Of a stretch of DNA of 64,000 bases, positions 25,746 to 47,149 are shown piece by piece. Source of the stretch: Ficedula albicollis (Eukaryota; Chordata; Aves; Passeriformes; Muscicapidae). Each line of letters opens with the position of its first letter. Position 1 is the first letter of the stretch. The stretch spans positions 1,271,929 to 1,335,928 of the forward strand of contig NC_021686.1 of NCBI RefSeq assembly GCF_000247815.1, read 5' to 3'. Under the pieces are notes generated by a model. It made no database searches. It saw only the letters and a program-made list of their open reading frames with translations, and was not told the origin of the DNA. Position numbers and translations under genes: made by a program.

Positions 25746-27851
25746 GAGACCAACCTCCCCAGTACAAAGTGCCCCAGGTATGTAGGGGCTGGAAGACTCC
25801 TCCTCAGAAAGGGCTGGAGGCAAAGGAAGGAGTGGTAAAAGGATTTTTGGCAGCAGTGCCTCTTCTGCCTCCCTCCCTAGGCAGAGAGGTGGGATGACAC
25901 AGCTGGAAGGTAAGTTTTCACTGGAAGTCTGTCAGAATGGGTTGGTAAAAAGGGTTTGGTAGAGTGGGAGAGGAGAACCAAGGGTGTGTGAGGAGCTCAG
26001 TGTGACTCTGCTCCCTGGAGCAGCCAGCTCCAAAACCCCTGGGATCCAGGGTGTCTCTCTCATCACCCCAAGGCACACAACTGTCCTGCTGCCAGGTCTC
26101 ACTGAATGGTGAGTAAAGGGGTTGGAGATCCCCAGGATCCAGCAATATGAACTCCCACATGAGGAGCACCTGGAATGACACAGACTAAAGGAGACAGTAA
26201 ATGACAGAGGAGCTGAGACAATGTAGAATAAAGACTCTTTTATGGAAGAGACAAAGCAGGTGCAGCTCTCACCAAGGAGGAAATTGGCTCCTGGCCATCA
26301 GTGGTGCTTGTGGAGCTCATCTCTCAGGGGTGGCATGATCTCTCCAGTCTCTAAAATCCTGTCCCCCTGTGGGATGAGAGCATGGTGAGCATTCCCTGTG
26401 GCACCCAGACTCCCCCTGCACAGCCCAGTCCTCCAGGGAACCTGCAACAGTCCCCACTTCCAGGCAAGAATCTCACAACTCACTCAGAACACTCACCCAA
26501 CACTCCCACACCACTGGAATAACATCACAGCAAAATCACCTCGAGTCTGTACTTGCTTTACCCTTTGTTTTCACTACAGAACAGCAGCCACACATTTTGA
26601 GTCACTTTTGTTTCAAAAATTACTTATAGCACTGCATAATACCCTCCAGCAGTGATCAGTGAGTCCAAACCCACAGCCCAGAGCTCTTGGAGAGCCATGA
26701 AATCCCTCAAAAATCAGCCTGCTGCCCCAACACCACTTGTGCCAGCTCCAGGCACAGTCTTGGCCTCCTGAGCTGACCTAACTCGACTGGAAAATTAGGC
26801 AGAAGACAGAGGCCAACAGCTCAACCTTCAGCGTGTTGCTTTGTGGTTGTTTGGGATGGAATATTTTATAATTTTATTTTAGAGCATGATTAGGAGGTGT
26901 TATGCTAAAAATGGGCAGATTCAGAAAGGGCAGAGCTGATCTTCTGTGGGAATATTTGCCCTCTGACTTGTTACACCAATCAGTAACAGCTCAGAGCAGC
27001 CTGAAAACAGAAAAGACCAAACATTGTGACACTCTCTGCTTCATGAAACTTGTCCCAAGCTGAGGTGACACAACTCTTTTGGGGACACCTGAGTGTGGGA
27101 GACCTTCAGGGACAACTGGGACCAAGCCAGAACCAACACTCTCAGTGCTGACACTGAGGAAAAGCAGAGCCACTCCTGTGTGATTCCTTGTGTTAGTAAT
27201 TACTGGGGCTTTGAACCCCCATTCCCAAAGGGAATGTTTGTATTTTCCACCCAGGATGGGCAGCACTGGTCACATTCTGACAGCCAGGTGTTACAGAGGA
27301 GGTGACATCCAAACAGGGACTGAGGACAAGATGAAAGTGCCCAAACCCACTGTCCCAGTGCTGCCCACAGGAGCCAGCACATCCCTTGGGAAAGCTGTCA
27401 CTAGACATTTCTCTGCACAAACCTCCCTGGCAACCCCTTCCTGTCTGTGGGACACAGCTGGAAGATGAGACAAGTGTTAAGAGACTTACTGGGAATATTG
27501 GTGGGTTTGTCACAACCACGCCGTGCGGCGATTTCTGGCAGCGGGGGGAGAAGAGGGGGAAGGGAAAAGAGAATAGTGTTACTTGGAGGAAGCAGAGAGG
27601 ATTTTCAAAATGGGTACCATAACCCTTCCAGAATACAAACTGTGCTAAGCAGAAGTCTTGTTAAACCTTCCATTGCTTAGAGAAATACCTGAGGCTACAG
27701 CAGTCACACCTGCCAGGGAGGGCAGGGCTGGCCCTTTTCCCTCCCCACACCAACAGCTGCCCAGGAATGATGTTCCCTGCTGTTTCTGCAGGGCAGGAAC
27801 AATCAGACACAACTTTTCTGCTCACATCACAGGAAAAGCTGGGCATTGCCA

Positions 27852-28362
27852 TAAATCATGGAATGCTTTTTGTTGGAAGGGACCTAAAACCTTCCATCCC
27901 CTGCTATGGGCAGGGACACCTTCCACTGTCCCAGGCTGCCCCAAGCCCCATCCAGCCTGGCCCTGGGCACTGCCAGGGATCCAGGGGCAGCCACAGCTGC
28001 TCTGGGCACCCTGTGCCAGGGCCTGCCCACCCTCCCAGGGAACAATTCCTGCCCAATATCCCACCCAGCCCTGCCCTCTGCCAGTGGGAAGCCATTCCCC
28101 CTTCTCCAGACCCTTATTCAAAGTCCCTCTGCAGTTCTCCTGGAGCCCCTTTAGGCCCTGCAAGGGGCTCTGAGGTGTCCCTGGAGCCTTCTCTTCTCCA
28201 GGTGAGCACCCCCAGCTCTCCCAGCCTGGCTGCAGGGCAGAGGGGCTCCAGCCCTTGGAGCATCTCCATCATCTCCCCCGGACTCTCTCCAGCAGCTCCA
28301 TGTCCTGCTGCTGTTGGCCCCAGATCTGGAGGCAGCTCTGCTGGTGGAATCTCACAAAGGTG
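27852..28362 (-). mobile_element. CR1 LINE 3' portion, antisense, in NDUFB6 intron 2
   Basis: About 510 bp reading AATCATGGAATGC then TTGGAAGGGACCTAAAACCT, CCATCCAGCCTGGCCCTGGG and finally CTCTCTCCAGCAGCTCCATG. This is the reverse complement of the last part of avian CR1, longer than most copies here. It is untranslated. Having landed inside an intron, it should not affect the protein. Confidence 0.9.
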
Positions 28363-28499
28363 ATTCTTTGAATGGTGAACTATCACACAACATTTATATA
28401 TATAAAGTGCTACCCCAGCAAGGAAACACAGGTGGTGAACAGGCCACGGGGAACAACCTTCATCTGCACCCGCATGTAAGCAGCACGTTGGCACACCCG

Positions 28500-30680
<2,181 letters not shown>

Positions 30681-30704
30681 ATTTATCTATCTATCTTGTT
30701 TCAG

Positions 30705-36297
<5,593 letters not shown>

Positions 36298-38510
36298 GCT
36301 TGGCAAACAGAACTGGAATATTGAGACCAACAGGAGCTGTCTCAGCCTTGTATCAAGATTATCCTGAATTCTGGAAACAAAACAAGAGTTCTGAGGATAC
36401 AATTGTACAGAAGGACGTGTGGAGTCCTTCCTCTAACTCCCAGCATGGATCCAAGCCTGCTGCTGCCCCTGGGAAGTGACTGAACCTCAAGCAACAGAAA
36501 CCAAAAAAAAGCCCCAATCACACTTCACTTGGATTCTGTAGAAGACAACAGAATTCAAGTGGGTTTTTTTCCCAGCTGCGTTGGGATTTGTGAGTACTGG
36601 GGGCAACTTGCAGGATCACAGGATGAGGATCACAGACAAGAGAGCAAAACAGTGTTTCAAAGTAATCAATGGGTTTTGATACTAAAACCAGCTGTAATTG
36701 TCTACTGTGCTCTTTTATGTCTGTATGCACTTGCAGTTTGGGTTAGCTTAAAAACCCCCAATGAAACAGTGACCTGTAGTTGTGTCCCAGGATGCCTCTG
36801 CTGTAAATCAGATAAATCTTTAGTCTGCAGTGATGACAAGTCAGAACTGATGTCCCTTTCCCTAGGACTGTCACTTCCACAGTGGCTGCTGGGAATAAGA
36901 AGGAATCACTCTGCACAGTGCTCCAGGTATCCTGCAAAGAGCAAGGACTGAGCTCCCCTGCTCTGAAAACTCCCACCACCCATCAATCATTCTCCTGTCA
37001 GGCAGCATTGGGCCTGAAGCAGAAAAATCAAAGTGCTGCTCATTCTTTTGACTTCATTTTCTCTATTAAAAACTACCTGAAATGAAAAAAACTTAAAGTT
37101 CCTCCTTCTGTAGCAATGGAGAGAAAATTGGTAATACCTAACTTGAAACTTGAAGAATCTTCTTATTCTTCAAGCTAAAGGAGACCATGACTGCTGGGAT
37201 CAAGCAGAAACAATCCTAGCCCAGGTTTTGCTTCCATGTCCCCAGAAAGAAGGAACTCAAAGATGTTATTTCCAGAGTAAACATAAGCTGGCAACCCACA
37301 CAGGAGCTCCTGTATCTCCCCTTACACAAAATTCAAGTCAAAGGTTCTGTACAGAGCTCATTCTGGATCTAAAAAGTTCTATTATAGGAAGAGGAAACCT
37401 CTCTAAAGCTTTTGGCATTACTGTTTAATTAGAGAAGTGCCAAATTTATCTCCATGTGCACAGGAATGGCCAAACCTCTTGACAGGATTTTGATTGAAAA
37501 CAGGAAAAAAACACTAAAAATTGGCAAATCAATCTTCATGGATCATTCTTCAGTCAATAAGCTGGAGGTTTTGCCAAATTCCTGCAGTAATGCAACTTGA
37601 CTCTATTTTCACCTTTTCTCTTTTGACAAAAGCAGATGAACTCAAGGGTTGTTCAGAGTTTAAAACTGCTGGTGCAGAACCCACTGTTCTCACCTCCCAC
37701 CCTGACACAGGAGCTGTGAGGAACAGTAAACACAGTCCAAACCAAGCACATTTACCAATGACTGACATCTATTTTATCATCAAAAAGGTGATGAAAAAAA
37801 TCTTGCATTAGTGAACATTAGTGAATGCTTGTAGGCATGAAGTGAACACTGGCCTTAATAAAAAGCTAAAGGCTGTACCTGAGTAAGCACTCAAAAAGCA
37901 AAGTGCCTTTTGATTAGGTTATACATACTCTGTTCATATATTTTGGGTTTTTTTTCCCCTTTTCATCTGTTCAAGAAGAGATAAATTTTATGTTCTTTCC
38001 CAAGGGCAAATGGGGACATTCATTTCGGAGTTCAAAGGAAAACACTGCAAGCTCTGCTTTGCTCTAAGTGCCCAGTAAAGCTGTCACACAGTGCTGTGCT
38101 CCCACACTCCTGCACACACTGTCAAAAGGAAAAACAACTTGGAAACAAAATGGTTCTGCCCCAATAAAACCACATAGGAGGATATTCAGTGCTTGGGCAA
38201 TTAACTGGCCATCGAATTGACCAGCTGAAATGAAATAACTGAAATGAAAAGCATCTGCCATATGCCAAAAACACCACACCCAAATCACCCACTAAAGTGC
38301 TGACTGTACAGGAGCTAAAGCTGGTAATAGTTTCTATCTGTATTCAAGGATCTTCACCAAAAAGGGTCCTTCAAACAGCACAGGTTCTCACACAACAAAC
38401 AGCCTCAGCACCTTCTGCACCTCTTAGCCAGGAAACTGAAACTGTAAAGGGTGAGAGCCCCGTTCCAAGACAAAGGAGTTAAAAACTGTAAATGCAAACA
38501 ATACAAAGTG
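36298..38510. other. 3' flank of EEF2KMT and intergenic DNA before ALG1
   Basis: AT-rich sequence between the convergent 3' ends of EEF2KMT and ALG1. No exon, CR1 copy or RNA gene was recognised. Short open frames are unsupported. Confidence 0.4.
37065..37070 (+). promoter_or_regulatory. Candidate polyadenylation signal of EEF2KMT (ATTAAA)
   Basis: An ATTAAA variant about 770 bp after the EEF2KMT stop codon, followed by an A-rich stretch and a T-containing region. It would give a 3' UTR of about 0.8 kb. Other A/T-rich sites exist, so this is only the best candidate by eye. Confidence 0.3.
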
Positions 38511-38516
38511 TTTATT
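38511..38516 (-). promoter_or_regulatory. Polyadenylation signal of ALG1 (AATAAA on minus strand)
   Basis: TTTATT on the plus strand is a canonical AATAAA for the leftward ALG1 transcript, about 60 nt after its TGA at 38576-38578. This would make a very short 3' UTR. Confidence 0.6.
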
Positions 38517-41195
38517 CACTGTTTCCCGAATCTCTGCAGCTGCAGGAATGTGTTTGGCACCCTCCTTCCCCCCAGTCATTCCTTGTTCCCCAGCAAGGGA
38601 AGGACAACCTGGTCCCAGCTCTGCTCCCAGCGCAGCTGCCGGGACGCTCGCAGGTTCTCTCGGAAACGGTGAAGTTTCCCTTCCCGGGCAGGGAAATCCA
38701 AGAAAAGCATCTGTAATTTAAAAAGCAAAACCACAGAAAAATAACTAGCATGTTCCATTTCAGGCTCATTCCACCCTCCCCAGTGTTAACCCTCAACTAC
38801 AGCTGCAGTTCTGGGGTCTGGCCCCACAAACAGAGAACAAGGTCAATATCTGGAATGCTTTTGCCAGTCTCAGGTTCCCATTTAAACAGAAGGGAGGCAA
38901 ACAATGCTCACCAGGCCAGGCAGTACCTTGTGAGAATGCAAAAACACAGGTGATGCTCAGATCTGAAAAGGCTGCCCACACAGTGGCACCTCTGGGGTTA
39001 TTTCTGAGGGGAAAGAAATCAGTCAGAGCCTTTACCTTCAGTTGTTCTGCAAGTTCCTGCGAGTCCCTGAATATCAGACCGTTCTCATTGTGTTTCACCA
39101 GTTCATGTAAACTGTGAAAAAAAGTCACAGAAGGAAAACTGAGGCAAAAAGCAGCGAGTGGGACATTTACAATGTTGCACAGTGACATCCAAGGGGACCA
39201 AAGCCGGATATCTGTATCATTATGGCCCCTGATGTCACAAGCTCCACACCTGACATGGAATTAAACAGGTAGTTTGAAACAGTTAAAGATTTCTTCTCCT
39301 TTCTATGTCAGACTAAATCTATCACAACTGTACCAAAGGGCCCTCATTCTGTCTTTGTGCCTCTCGTCTGGACATCCATTAAAAACAGGGCAACGATCTA
39401 CTTTAAAACTAGATTTTTTTTCCCCACAAGGAAAATCTGTCCATGATCCATCATGAAATCTTCACAGAGAATTTATCTTCTTTTATAAAACTACTGTTTT
39501 CCCAAAGAACCATACATTTCCAAGAGTGCCCATGCATACACTAACCCTTTCACTGAACATATGTGTCTATGCAGAATAAAGGTTTTTTTTAATTAAATAT
39601 ATGGAAACAATGGAATACAGGGATTTTTAAGGCAAGTGCTTGCATTAAATGCTCCAAATTTGTACAAACTAGTATTAACTTTTAAACTTAAAACAACCTT
39701 GATTTCTATCTTCTTGAATTTTAAAAATTGCATAATACAGGAATCTCACTGAATTCCTGCAGTAGCTGCTGAGCTCTGGCTTTGTAAGAATACTGTTTGA
39801 TGTGATCCCCTTGAGCTCTTACCATTCAAAATGTATTGCACACACAGGTAAACAGCAGCCAAACATATCCACCACCTTCATGGGCAAATCCAAACCACTG
39901 GAGGATTTATGGAGACACACCCCCAGGTCTGCTGAGCCTGAAAAACCAACACAACACAGTCTGAACTCTCTGGAAGCAGGTCCTCTGTCCTCCTGCAAAC
40001 CTTTATTTCTGTGCTGCTTTGGATAGTGCAAGTGAAACTTTCAACTACCCAGACACAATTTCAAGCAATCAGGGAAAAAAATAAAGAACAGGGTGTTTTT
40101 GGACTCAAATTAGTTATGTTTTAGAAAAGTAATAAGTGAGTGCATGTTAAATTAAAGGGGATTTTTAAGTTTTATGTATCTTAAAACAGCCCTTCAGCCT
40201 CTCAACCTGCTAAAAATGGGTAAGTAAAGGAAAACCCCATAACTATCCAATCAGGATACACTGCATGGCTCACCAGTGACCTCTCTCAGTTGAAGTCAGC
40301 TCAAACAGAGGAATTACAGTGTGATTTAAAAGACTTTATGTTAATTCTTTGAAAAGAACCAAATAAACAGTGTTTTACAGCCACATAAATTGTCATGCCC
40401 TAACCCTGCAGAATGAAGATCACACTGAATATGTATTTTATAGCTCTATTATTCCCACTTCACGTTGTTGCAATAAAGATGCTGAGGGAGTAACATCCCA
40501 ATGACAGGATAATTTAGAATTTCAGCTACTTTTGCTTGCTAAGCCAACAACTTTTTTGTTTCATTTACTGGAGTGACCCTGAAAGTAAAGTAGAACATGC
40601 ACAGCTGTATTTCAGCACAGCTGGAAGAAACAAAGAGTGCACAGAACAGGCTGAAACAGCAACACAGCTACTCCTTGGGAAAATTTGGGGAAAGCCAGCC
40701 AGAGGAACTCAGCAGCTCTGCTGGAATGAGTCAAATCCATTAATATCCTGTCACTAAGCAGCAACATTCCTGACTATGTTCTCCCAGCTTCTGTGCAGTC
40801 TGCATCAGCCCCCAGCAACTGTGCTGAGTTGTGTCCCACACATCCTCAAGCCTTTTCCATCGTGCACTATTTACCAAGCAGAAGAGGGTAATCCTCAGCT
40901 TCCAGCCATGGTGTACAGATCTGGACATGCTTCAAGTCCAGTTTTTGGATCAGTCCATTGTAGTAATCCTTCAGAGGCCCTTTACCTGTTTAAAACAGAA
41001 AAATAATGTTTTATCGAGGTGACTGAAAGAGTGTGGTCTGTGAAATACCAGCTCCTGTTGGATCAGGTGCACAAAGAGGACACAACACTTGTGGTACCCT
41101 AAAAAGACATGAGAAATCTAAGTTCCCTTGAAAGCAATGTGCACCTGGACTTCTCTTACTCAGTATTTCAAGGAGTTTTCAATCAATATACAATC

Positions 41196-41445
41196 ATGGA
41201 GTTTTTAAGGTTGGAAAAGCCCTCTCAGATCAAATTCAACTGTTCCCCAGCACTGCCAGGGCCAACACTGACCCATGCCCCAAGTGCCACATCCACATGG
41301 CTTTAAATCCCCCCAGGGATGCTGACCCCACCACTGCCCTGGGCAGCTGTGCCAGTGCCTGACCACCCTTCCCATGAAGGAATTCTCCCAGTATCCAACC
41401 TAAACCTCCCCTGGCACAGCTTGAGGTTGCTTCTTCTGACATTGC
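41196..41445 (-). mobile_element. CR1 LINE 3' fragment, antisense, in ALG1 intron
   Basis: ATCATGGAGTTTTTAAGGTT, then CTGCCCTGGGCAGCTGTGCC and ATCCAACCTAAACCTCCCCT. This is the reverse complement of the CR1 3' region. It lies in the intron between the exons at 41697 and 40985. Confidence 0.85.
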
Positions 41446-41886
41446 TTTTCCAGCATCATCTCAACATTGACCTTAGATTGTTTTCCATGCAGAGCTGGAG
41501 CAGACAGGCACTTTAAAGGTGTGCCATAACTGCTGGATGGTGCAATAACCCAGCTATAAATCACTGTCCTTATAACCAGACACAAAGGCAAAGGTCCCTC
41601 CTCTCTCCCACCAGCACCAGAAGAGTTCAGCACAGAACAAAAGTGACAACTAAGCCTTCTGTTGGCACTGAGAGAATTGAACACAAACATTCTCACCTGT
41701 TATCACACACACTAAAGCTGGAAGCTTGGCTCCCTCCTTGATAAACCTCTCATAGTCTGGAGAAGATAAAATGCTGGTCAGAGCTGACAAATCTCAGGGT
41801 GTTTGGTTGAAGAGAGGTGAGAGTGCATTCATTATTGAGCTTCCCACTACAAGCAATTTCCTTACAAGCATGTATTAGTAACACAG

Positions 41887-42018
41887 CAGTAAATTCAGCA
41901 ATGTTACAGACTTCTGCATAAATAAATCCTGCTGTTTATGCATGAAGCATTACAGTAAATTCAGCAATGTTACAGACTTCTACAGAAATAAATCCTGCTG
42001 TTTATGCATGAAGCATTT
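41887..42018 (+). repeat. 66-bp tandem duplication in ALG1 intron
   Basis: CAGTAAATTCAGCAATGTTA at 41887 recurs at 41953. The unit runs to CTGTTTATGCATGAAGCAT, with two base differences (CTGCATAAAT against CTACAGAAAT). Confidence 0.95.
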
Positions 42019-42895
42019 CTTCAACTGCTCCCCAATCAGTTGCTTCAATAGATTAATTTAGAATTGCAGCTGCAAAGTTTACAAGATAAGACAAAGTATT
42101 CCCTCCCTTATCATTAACAGATACCTGTGGAGAGTAGGTGTAATAGCTCAGAAAATAAAACTGCAGTTTAGGAGCCAGTTAAGAGATTTAATTCTTCCTG
42201 ACAACACCTCTAATTGAATTCATTCAGATACTGCACTGCTGTATTTCAATTTTTATCTGAAATTAGTGCTAATTAATCAAATACAACTGCATTTGCTCCT
42301 TTATACAGAAGCATTGCTCTTTAGCAAAACCCTTAAGTGTCCAGAAGAGACCTCTTTAAAAAAGTGAGATTAATTCCTTCATACCAACCTTCTAAAGCTC
42401 TTAAAAGCACTGAAAAGTCTTCATCCTCTGAAAGAGAAGGTTTTATTAGTGACATTCATATTTCTACCATTTTAAATTTTTGTCTTTAAGTAACAATTGA
42501 GATTTTCCTCAAATTCACATACACAATTAAAATATAGACTATGTACTCAAAGGTTAAGTACATAGTCTGTGTTTAAAGATTACTATTTACTATAATGTGC
42601 TATTAAAATCCTCCAGTTTATTTTCATAAATAAAAGTCCATAACCCTGCATATTTACTTCCCTTGTTGGCAACATGACAGACAAACCAGCTACAAATACT
42701 GGATATCTTTGAAGCTATCAAGTTAAATTCTTCTACTTTCTAAAACTGAGAATTCAATGCAAAAACTGCCCTGATTATTCAAAGATAAAGACAATCCTGC
42801 CTATGGTTACTGGCAATGGATTTGTTTCCAGTCTCTGTTCCTTTCCCGATACAGAGGGAAAAAAATGTACATAATTATGTAATAAACATCATCAG

Positions 42896-42988
42896 AAATC
42901 ATGGAATCCCAAATTGGTTTGGGCTGGATGGGACCTTAAAGCTCATCTCATCCCAGCCCTCTGCCATGGGCAGAGACACCTTCAGGGT
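42896..42988 (-). mobile_element. Short CR1 3' fragment, antisense, in ALG1 intron
   Basis: AATCATGGAATCCCAAATTG, then GGATGGGACCTTAAAGCTCA and CTGCCATGGGCAGAGACACC. Reverse complement of the CR1 end. Confidence 0.85.
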
Positions 42989-43551
42989 GCTCAGTAAGGA
43001 GTAAATATTTGAGTTTCTCAATCTGTTTTACACCACCATGCAAGACAGTATGTCTAGAATGAAAGCTAAAAAAACCAAGTAGGAAACCTCTTTTAATCAT
43101 TCTCACAGTTGAGCTATAATTAAAACATAACTTCTAAAAAAATCATTCATTTGTAGCTTTATGTAAGTTGTAAGTATGTTTATTTAGTTGCATCATACAC
43201 ACATTGTCTTCAAATTCTCCCAAGACAACAAAGGGCAAACATAACTGTGAGAAAGTACAAACAGCCCTATTTGATATGAAGAAGAAAAGTGAATGCCAAC
43301 CTGTCCAGCTGGTGCTGCTGATGAGGAGGGCTGGCCTGGGCCTGGCCTTCAGCACAGCGCCACTGCTGCCGTCCCGCTCCGTGAACGCCGAGGGGCCGGC
43401 ACTGCCCCTGGCAGCTCTGCACTATGGAAACACAGCCTCTGAGCACCAGCTGCACACACAGCCAGCAACAGCAGCAACTCTGCTCAACTGCCACCAACTG
43501 CCACACACCTGGCTTCAGATGTGCTGCTCAACTTGGCTAGAAGCAGAATCA

Positions 43552-43661
43552 CTACATGACAGAAACACCAGGCCATTTTTGCCTCCTGCCTGCTGCTATA
43601 GCTACATGACAGAAACACCAGGACAGGGCAGGCCATTTTTGCCTCCTGCCTGCTGCTATAG
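43552..43661 (+). repeat. 50-bp tandem duplication near an ALG1 exon
   Basis: CTACATGACAGAAACACCAG at 43552 recurs at 43602 and both are followed by CATTTTTGCCTCCTGCCTGC. The second copy has a 10-12-bp insertion. It lies in the intron upstream of the exon at 43416-43301. Confidence 0.9.
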
Positions 43662-46419
43662 GCACAATTCCACTTTGCAACCAAATGTTTTCCTTCACAA
43701 GTTGAGCAGTCACACTCACACTTAGCACAGCATGGAGGCCAACAGCACATTTATTCAACTAAACTCACAACCTACACATTCTGAGCTGGGCATTTCCAAA
43801 AAATCCCCACCATACACTGTGGATTTCACTCCTTTTTCAGTAGTTTAGTGAATTTAACTCCCCAGTACACGTGCTACAGGTGACATCGTGCACAGCCAGA
43901 GGGGAGTGTCTAACACTTGGACCAAGATCCTGAGGCTCTCCACAGTAATTAAGGGATGCTATTAAGGAAGCATCCAGCCACTGCAGTGTGGGTCAGTGGG
44001 AAGCAGACACCTGCAGAGTTCCACCCCAGACACTCCTCACAGATTGCTTAAGTGCTTATGCCAACTTCTTTAAAAAAAAAAACACTTCTGCTACTGATGT
44101 GACCACAGCTCAATCATTTCACTTCTGGCCTCTCCTAGTGACAGTTAAGGCATCTCAGTGCCCCCTGTGCCTGCTGGGGGTCAGAACACCCCACACAAGT
44201 ATTTCTGGTAACTGAAGTGCCACAACTCCGTGTCCCTTGGTTCAGGGCTGTATGGCCAGCTGCACTTGCACATACCGTGGTCGGAAAGGCTCGTAGTCCT
44301 TGGCAAGTTTCATGTACAGGTTGTGTTGGAGGTCTAATGGTGTTTCCTTAAAATAAGATGCTGGTTTGTCATACAATGTTACAGCCCTGGGAGGAAATAA
44401 ATGAGCAGCTTCAATAAGATACAGATGTAACAACATGCACAAGGTACAGTGGCAGGCTGCAAGAATGTAATCAGAAACAAATTACCCAAATCAATACAGC
44501 AAAGTAATTCATTTTTTGACTCTTACAATTTCTCTATTCCTGAAGTTTGCTGGAACACACCTAGGTGGACACAAGTAACAAAGAACCCCTTTCTTGTATG
44601 CTTATTCTAGGGGTGAAATACACCTGTCAAAACTACAGACATCACTGTCCTGATTTCAAACTTACTCCATAACTGCCCCTGAGCAGCTCTGATCTTGAAG
44701 CCCTCAAGATAAGCTGGCAGACCAGAGTAATTGTTCAAATCCCACTGGTACCTGTCCCACTCCAGCAAACTTCCATGGCTCCTGGACTGCCACCTCAGTC
44801 AGTGGGCTTAGAAGGAAAATGAAGATTCCTGAATGCCCACACTGCACTGGCCCATCACAAAACTGAGCTGATGTGTTTCAGTGGTGATGGATGAGCTCAG
44901 GAGAGCTGCTTTTGTAAGATCCCTCTGAATCCTGAATCCTCAGGGATCTTTTCTTTCATTTACTTAGCACACACACAACTAAACTGTCTGAGGCACATGA
45001 CTTACTTTATCTTGAAATTCAGCCAGAGATCTTTTTTCATGGCATCAGTGACACACAGGTTATAGTCAGACAAGCGCCCAAAAAGTTTTTCATACCTGAC
45101 AAAAATGAAATGTCAGTCAGAAACCACAGGCAGGCAATTGCATCAACTGTCCCCAGTGCTCATGCTTGATGAAAGCCAAACAAAACCCAAAGAAACCCAA
45201 CTGCCTCCAGAACTGAAATTTGATTGCAAATTTTTGATGGACTCCTATTCTCCAAAGTCTTTAACTACACATAACCAATTATAATCAGCAAAGAGCTGTT
45301 CAAAGAAAAGCTGGAGTGTAAAGCAGCATCAGAAAATAAAAAACCCAGGACATATAAAGAAATTCCAGTAACAAAATCAACACTTGCACACGTATGGAAA
45401 AGCAACCTGCCTACTTCCTGCAACCCCCCTCCCACGTGCTCCACAAAGCAGCTGCAGAACAGAAACCAGTTTTGCACAGCAAGGCCCAGAAACCCCTCCC
45501 CATGCCAATGATATTCTCCCCACTGGCCTCCATTCTGAATTCCACCCAATATCATTTATACAGAGCAGGAATGAATGCACAAACCATTTTGCAATCAGGA
45601 CCAGTGGGTGGCTCCTCCCGTGACTCAGGCTCATGATGGTGTATCCATAGTTGTGCCAATCAATGATGAGTTTGCTCCCCCACCACAGCCCTGCCACCCA
45701 GGCAACAGCTATACTGGGCAAGCCTGGGGGATTCTGCTCAAAAACAAAACCAAAATAGCATAAGACTGTGACCAAGTGACAAACACAAGGCAGCTACCAG
45801 AAACAAAAGGTCAAATTGAAATTGCATCACCTTAAGGGAGCTTCATGAACAGAGGCTGTTTGTATTCACTTACAAACACTGGCAGGTACCTCAAAATTAA
45901 CCCTTGGATCAAGATCAAAATTCCCCTCTAATAAACACACCAACATTTCCAGTAAGATTTATTCTTTACTATTACCCATGGCAATGAAGTTTCAAAGCAC
46001 AACAACTAAAGGAAAGAGAAAACTTGACTTGTAAACAGACAAATCAAAGTTCAGAGCCAAAAAATACCTGGATACAGGTTTACAGCACTGATGAGGCCAG
46101 TTCAGCTCTGAAATAATTAGAACAATGTCTGAGATGGCTAAAAATGCCCTGTAATGTAGCACTATTTATTTTTATTGGAATTAGTCCCAACACAAAACAT
46201 ACCTGAAGAAGAATATAGGATGGCTGATCTATCCTCAGCAACGTGTACAGCAACTGCACTGACTGCACCAGCACCTTCAGGACATACTGGAAAAGCTTTG
46301 GACCCACTGCAAAGTGACAGAAAACAGGTGACAATATTAGAGCTTTCCCCAGAGAATTGTGAACATCAGAACCAGCCAGCTTTGTAGAGACAGGTCAAAA
46401 TAACATGAAAATGGACACC

Positions 46420-47075
46420 AGCTTAATAACTTTACCAACAACCTGGGTGATTAGGCACACCCTGAGCAAGTTTGGCAATAGCACCAAGTTGGGTGAGTGT
46501 CAATCTGCTTGAGGGTAGGAAGGCTCTGCAGAGGGATCTGTACAGCTGGATCACTGAGGGGCTGGAGCGTGTCCAGGGAAGGGAACAGAGCTGGGGAAGG
46601 GGCTGGAGCCCCAGGAGAGGCTGAGGGAGCTGGGAAAGGGGCTCAGCCTGGAGAGAAGGAGGCTCAGGGGGAACCTGCTGGCTCTGCACAACTCCCTGAC
46701 AGGAGGGGACAGCCGGGGGGGTCGGGCTCTGCTCCCAAGGAACAGGCACAGGACAAGAGGAAACGGCCTCAAGTTGTGTCAGGAGAGGTTTAGGTTGGAT
46801 ATTGGGAAAATTCCTTCATGGGAAGGGTGGTCAGGCACTGGCACAGCTGTGCAGGGCACTGGCGGGGTCACCATATCTGGAGGGATTTAAACGTGATGTG
46901 GCACCTGGGGACTGCAGGGCACTGGTGGGGTCACCATATCTGGAGGGATTTAAACGTGATGTGGCACCTGGGGACACGTTTCAGTGGTGGCCTTGGCATG
47001 GCTGGGGGAATGGAACATTGAACTCAACGTTCTTAGAGGGTTTTTCCAACCTTTGTGATTTTATTCTATGATCAC
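46420..47075 (+). mobile_element. CR1 LINE 3' portion, sense, in ALG1 first visible intron
   Basis: About 650 bp including AGGGATCTGTACAGCTGGAT, GAACAGAGCTGGGGAAGGGG, AGGTTTAGGTTGGATATTGG and the terminal TTTTATTCTATGATCACT. It is oriented against ALG1 transcription. It contains an internal 63-bp tandem pair (46854-46979). Confidence 0.9.
46854..46979 (+). repeat. 63-bp tandem duplication inside a CR1 copy
   Basis: GGGCACTGGCGGGGTCACCA at 46854 recurs at 46917, both ending near GTGGCACCTGGGGAC. The duplication arose after the CR1 insertion. Confidence 0.9.
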
Positions 47076-47149
47076 TATAAAGCTATGCAAACATCTCGTG
47101 ATCCCTACAAATTCTCATTTTGTATTTTGTACGGAAAGAAATCCGACAC

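Noticed and set aside
46420..47075. Open frames in the CR1 copies
   Set aside because: They fall in the CR1 3' region and untranslated tail, are short, and carry no reverse-transcriptase or endonuclease motif.
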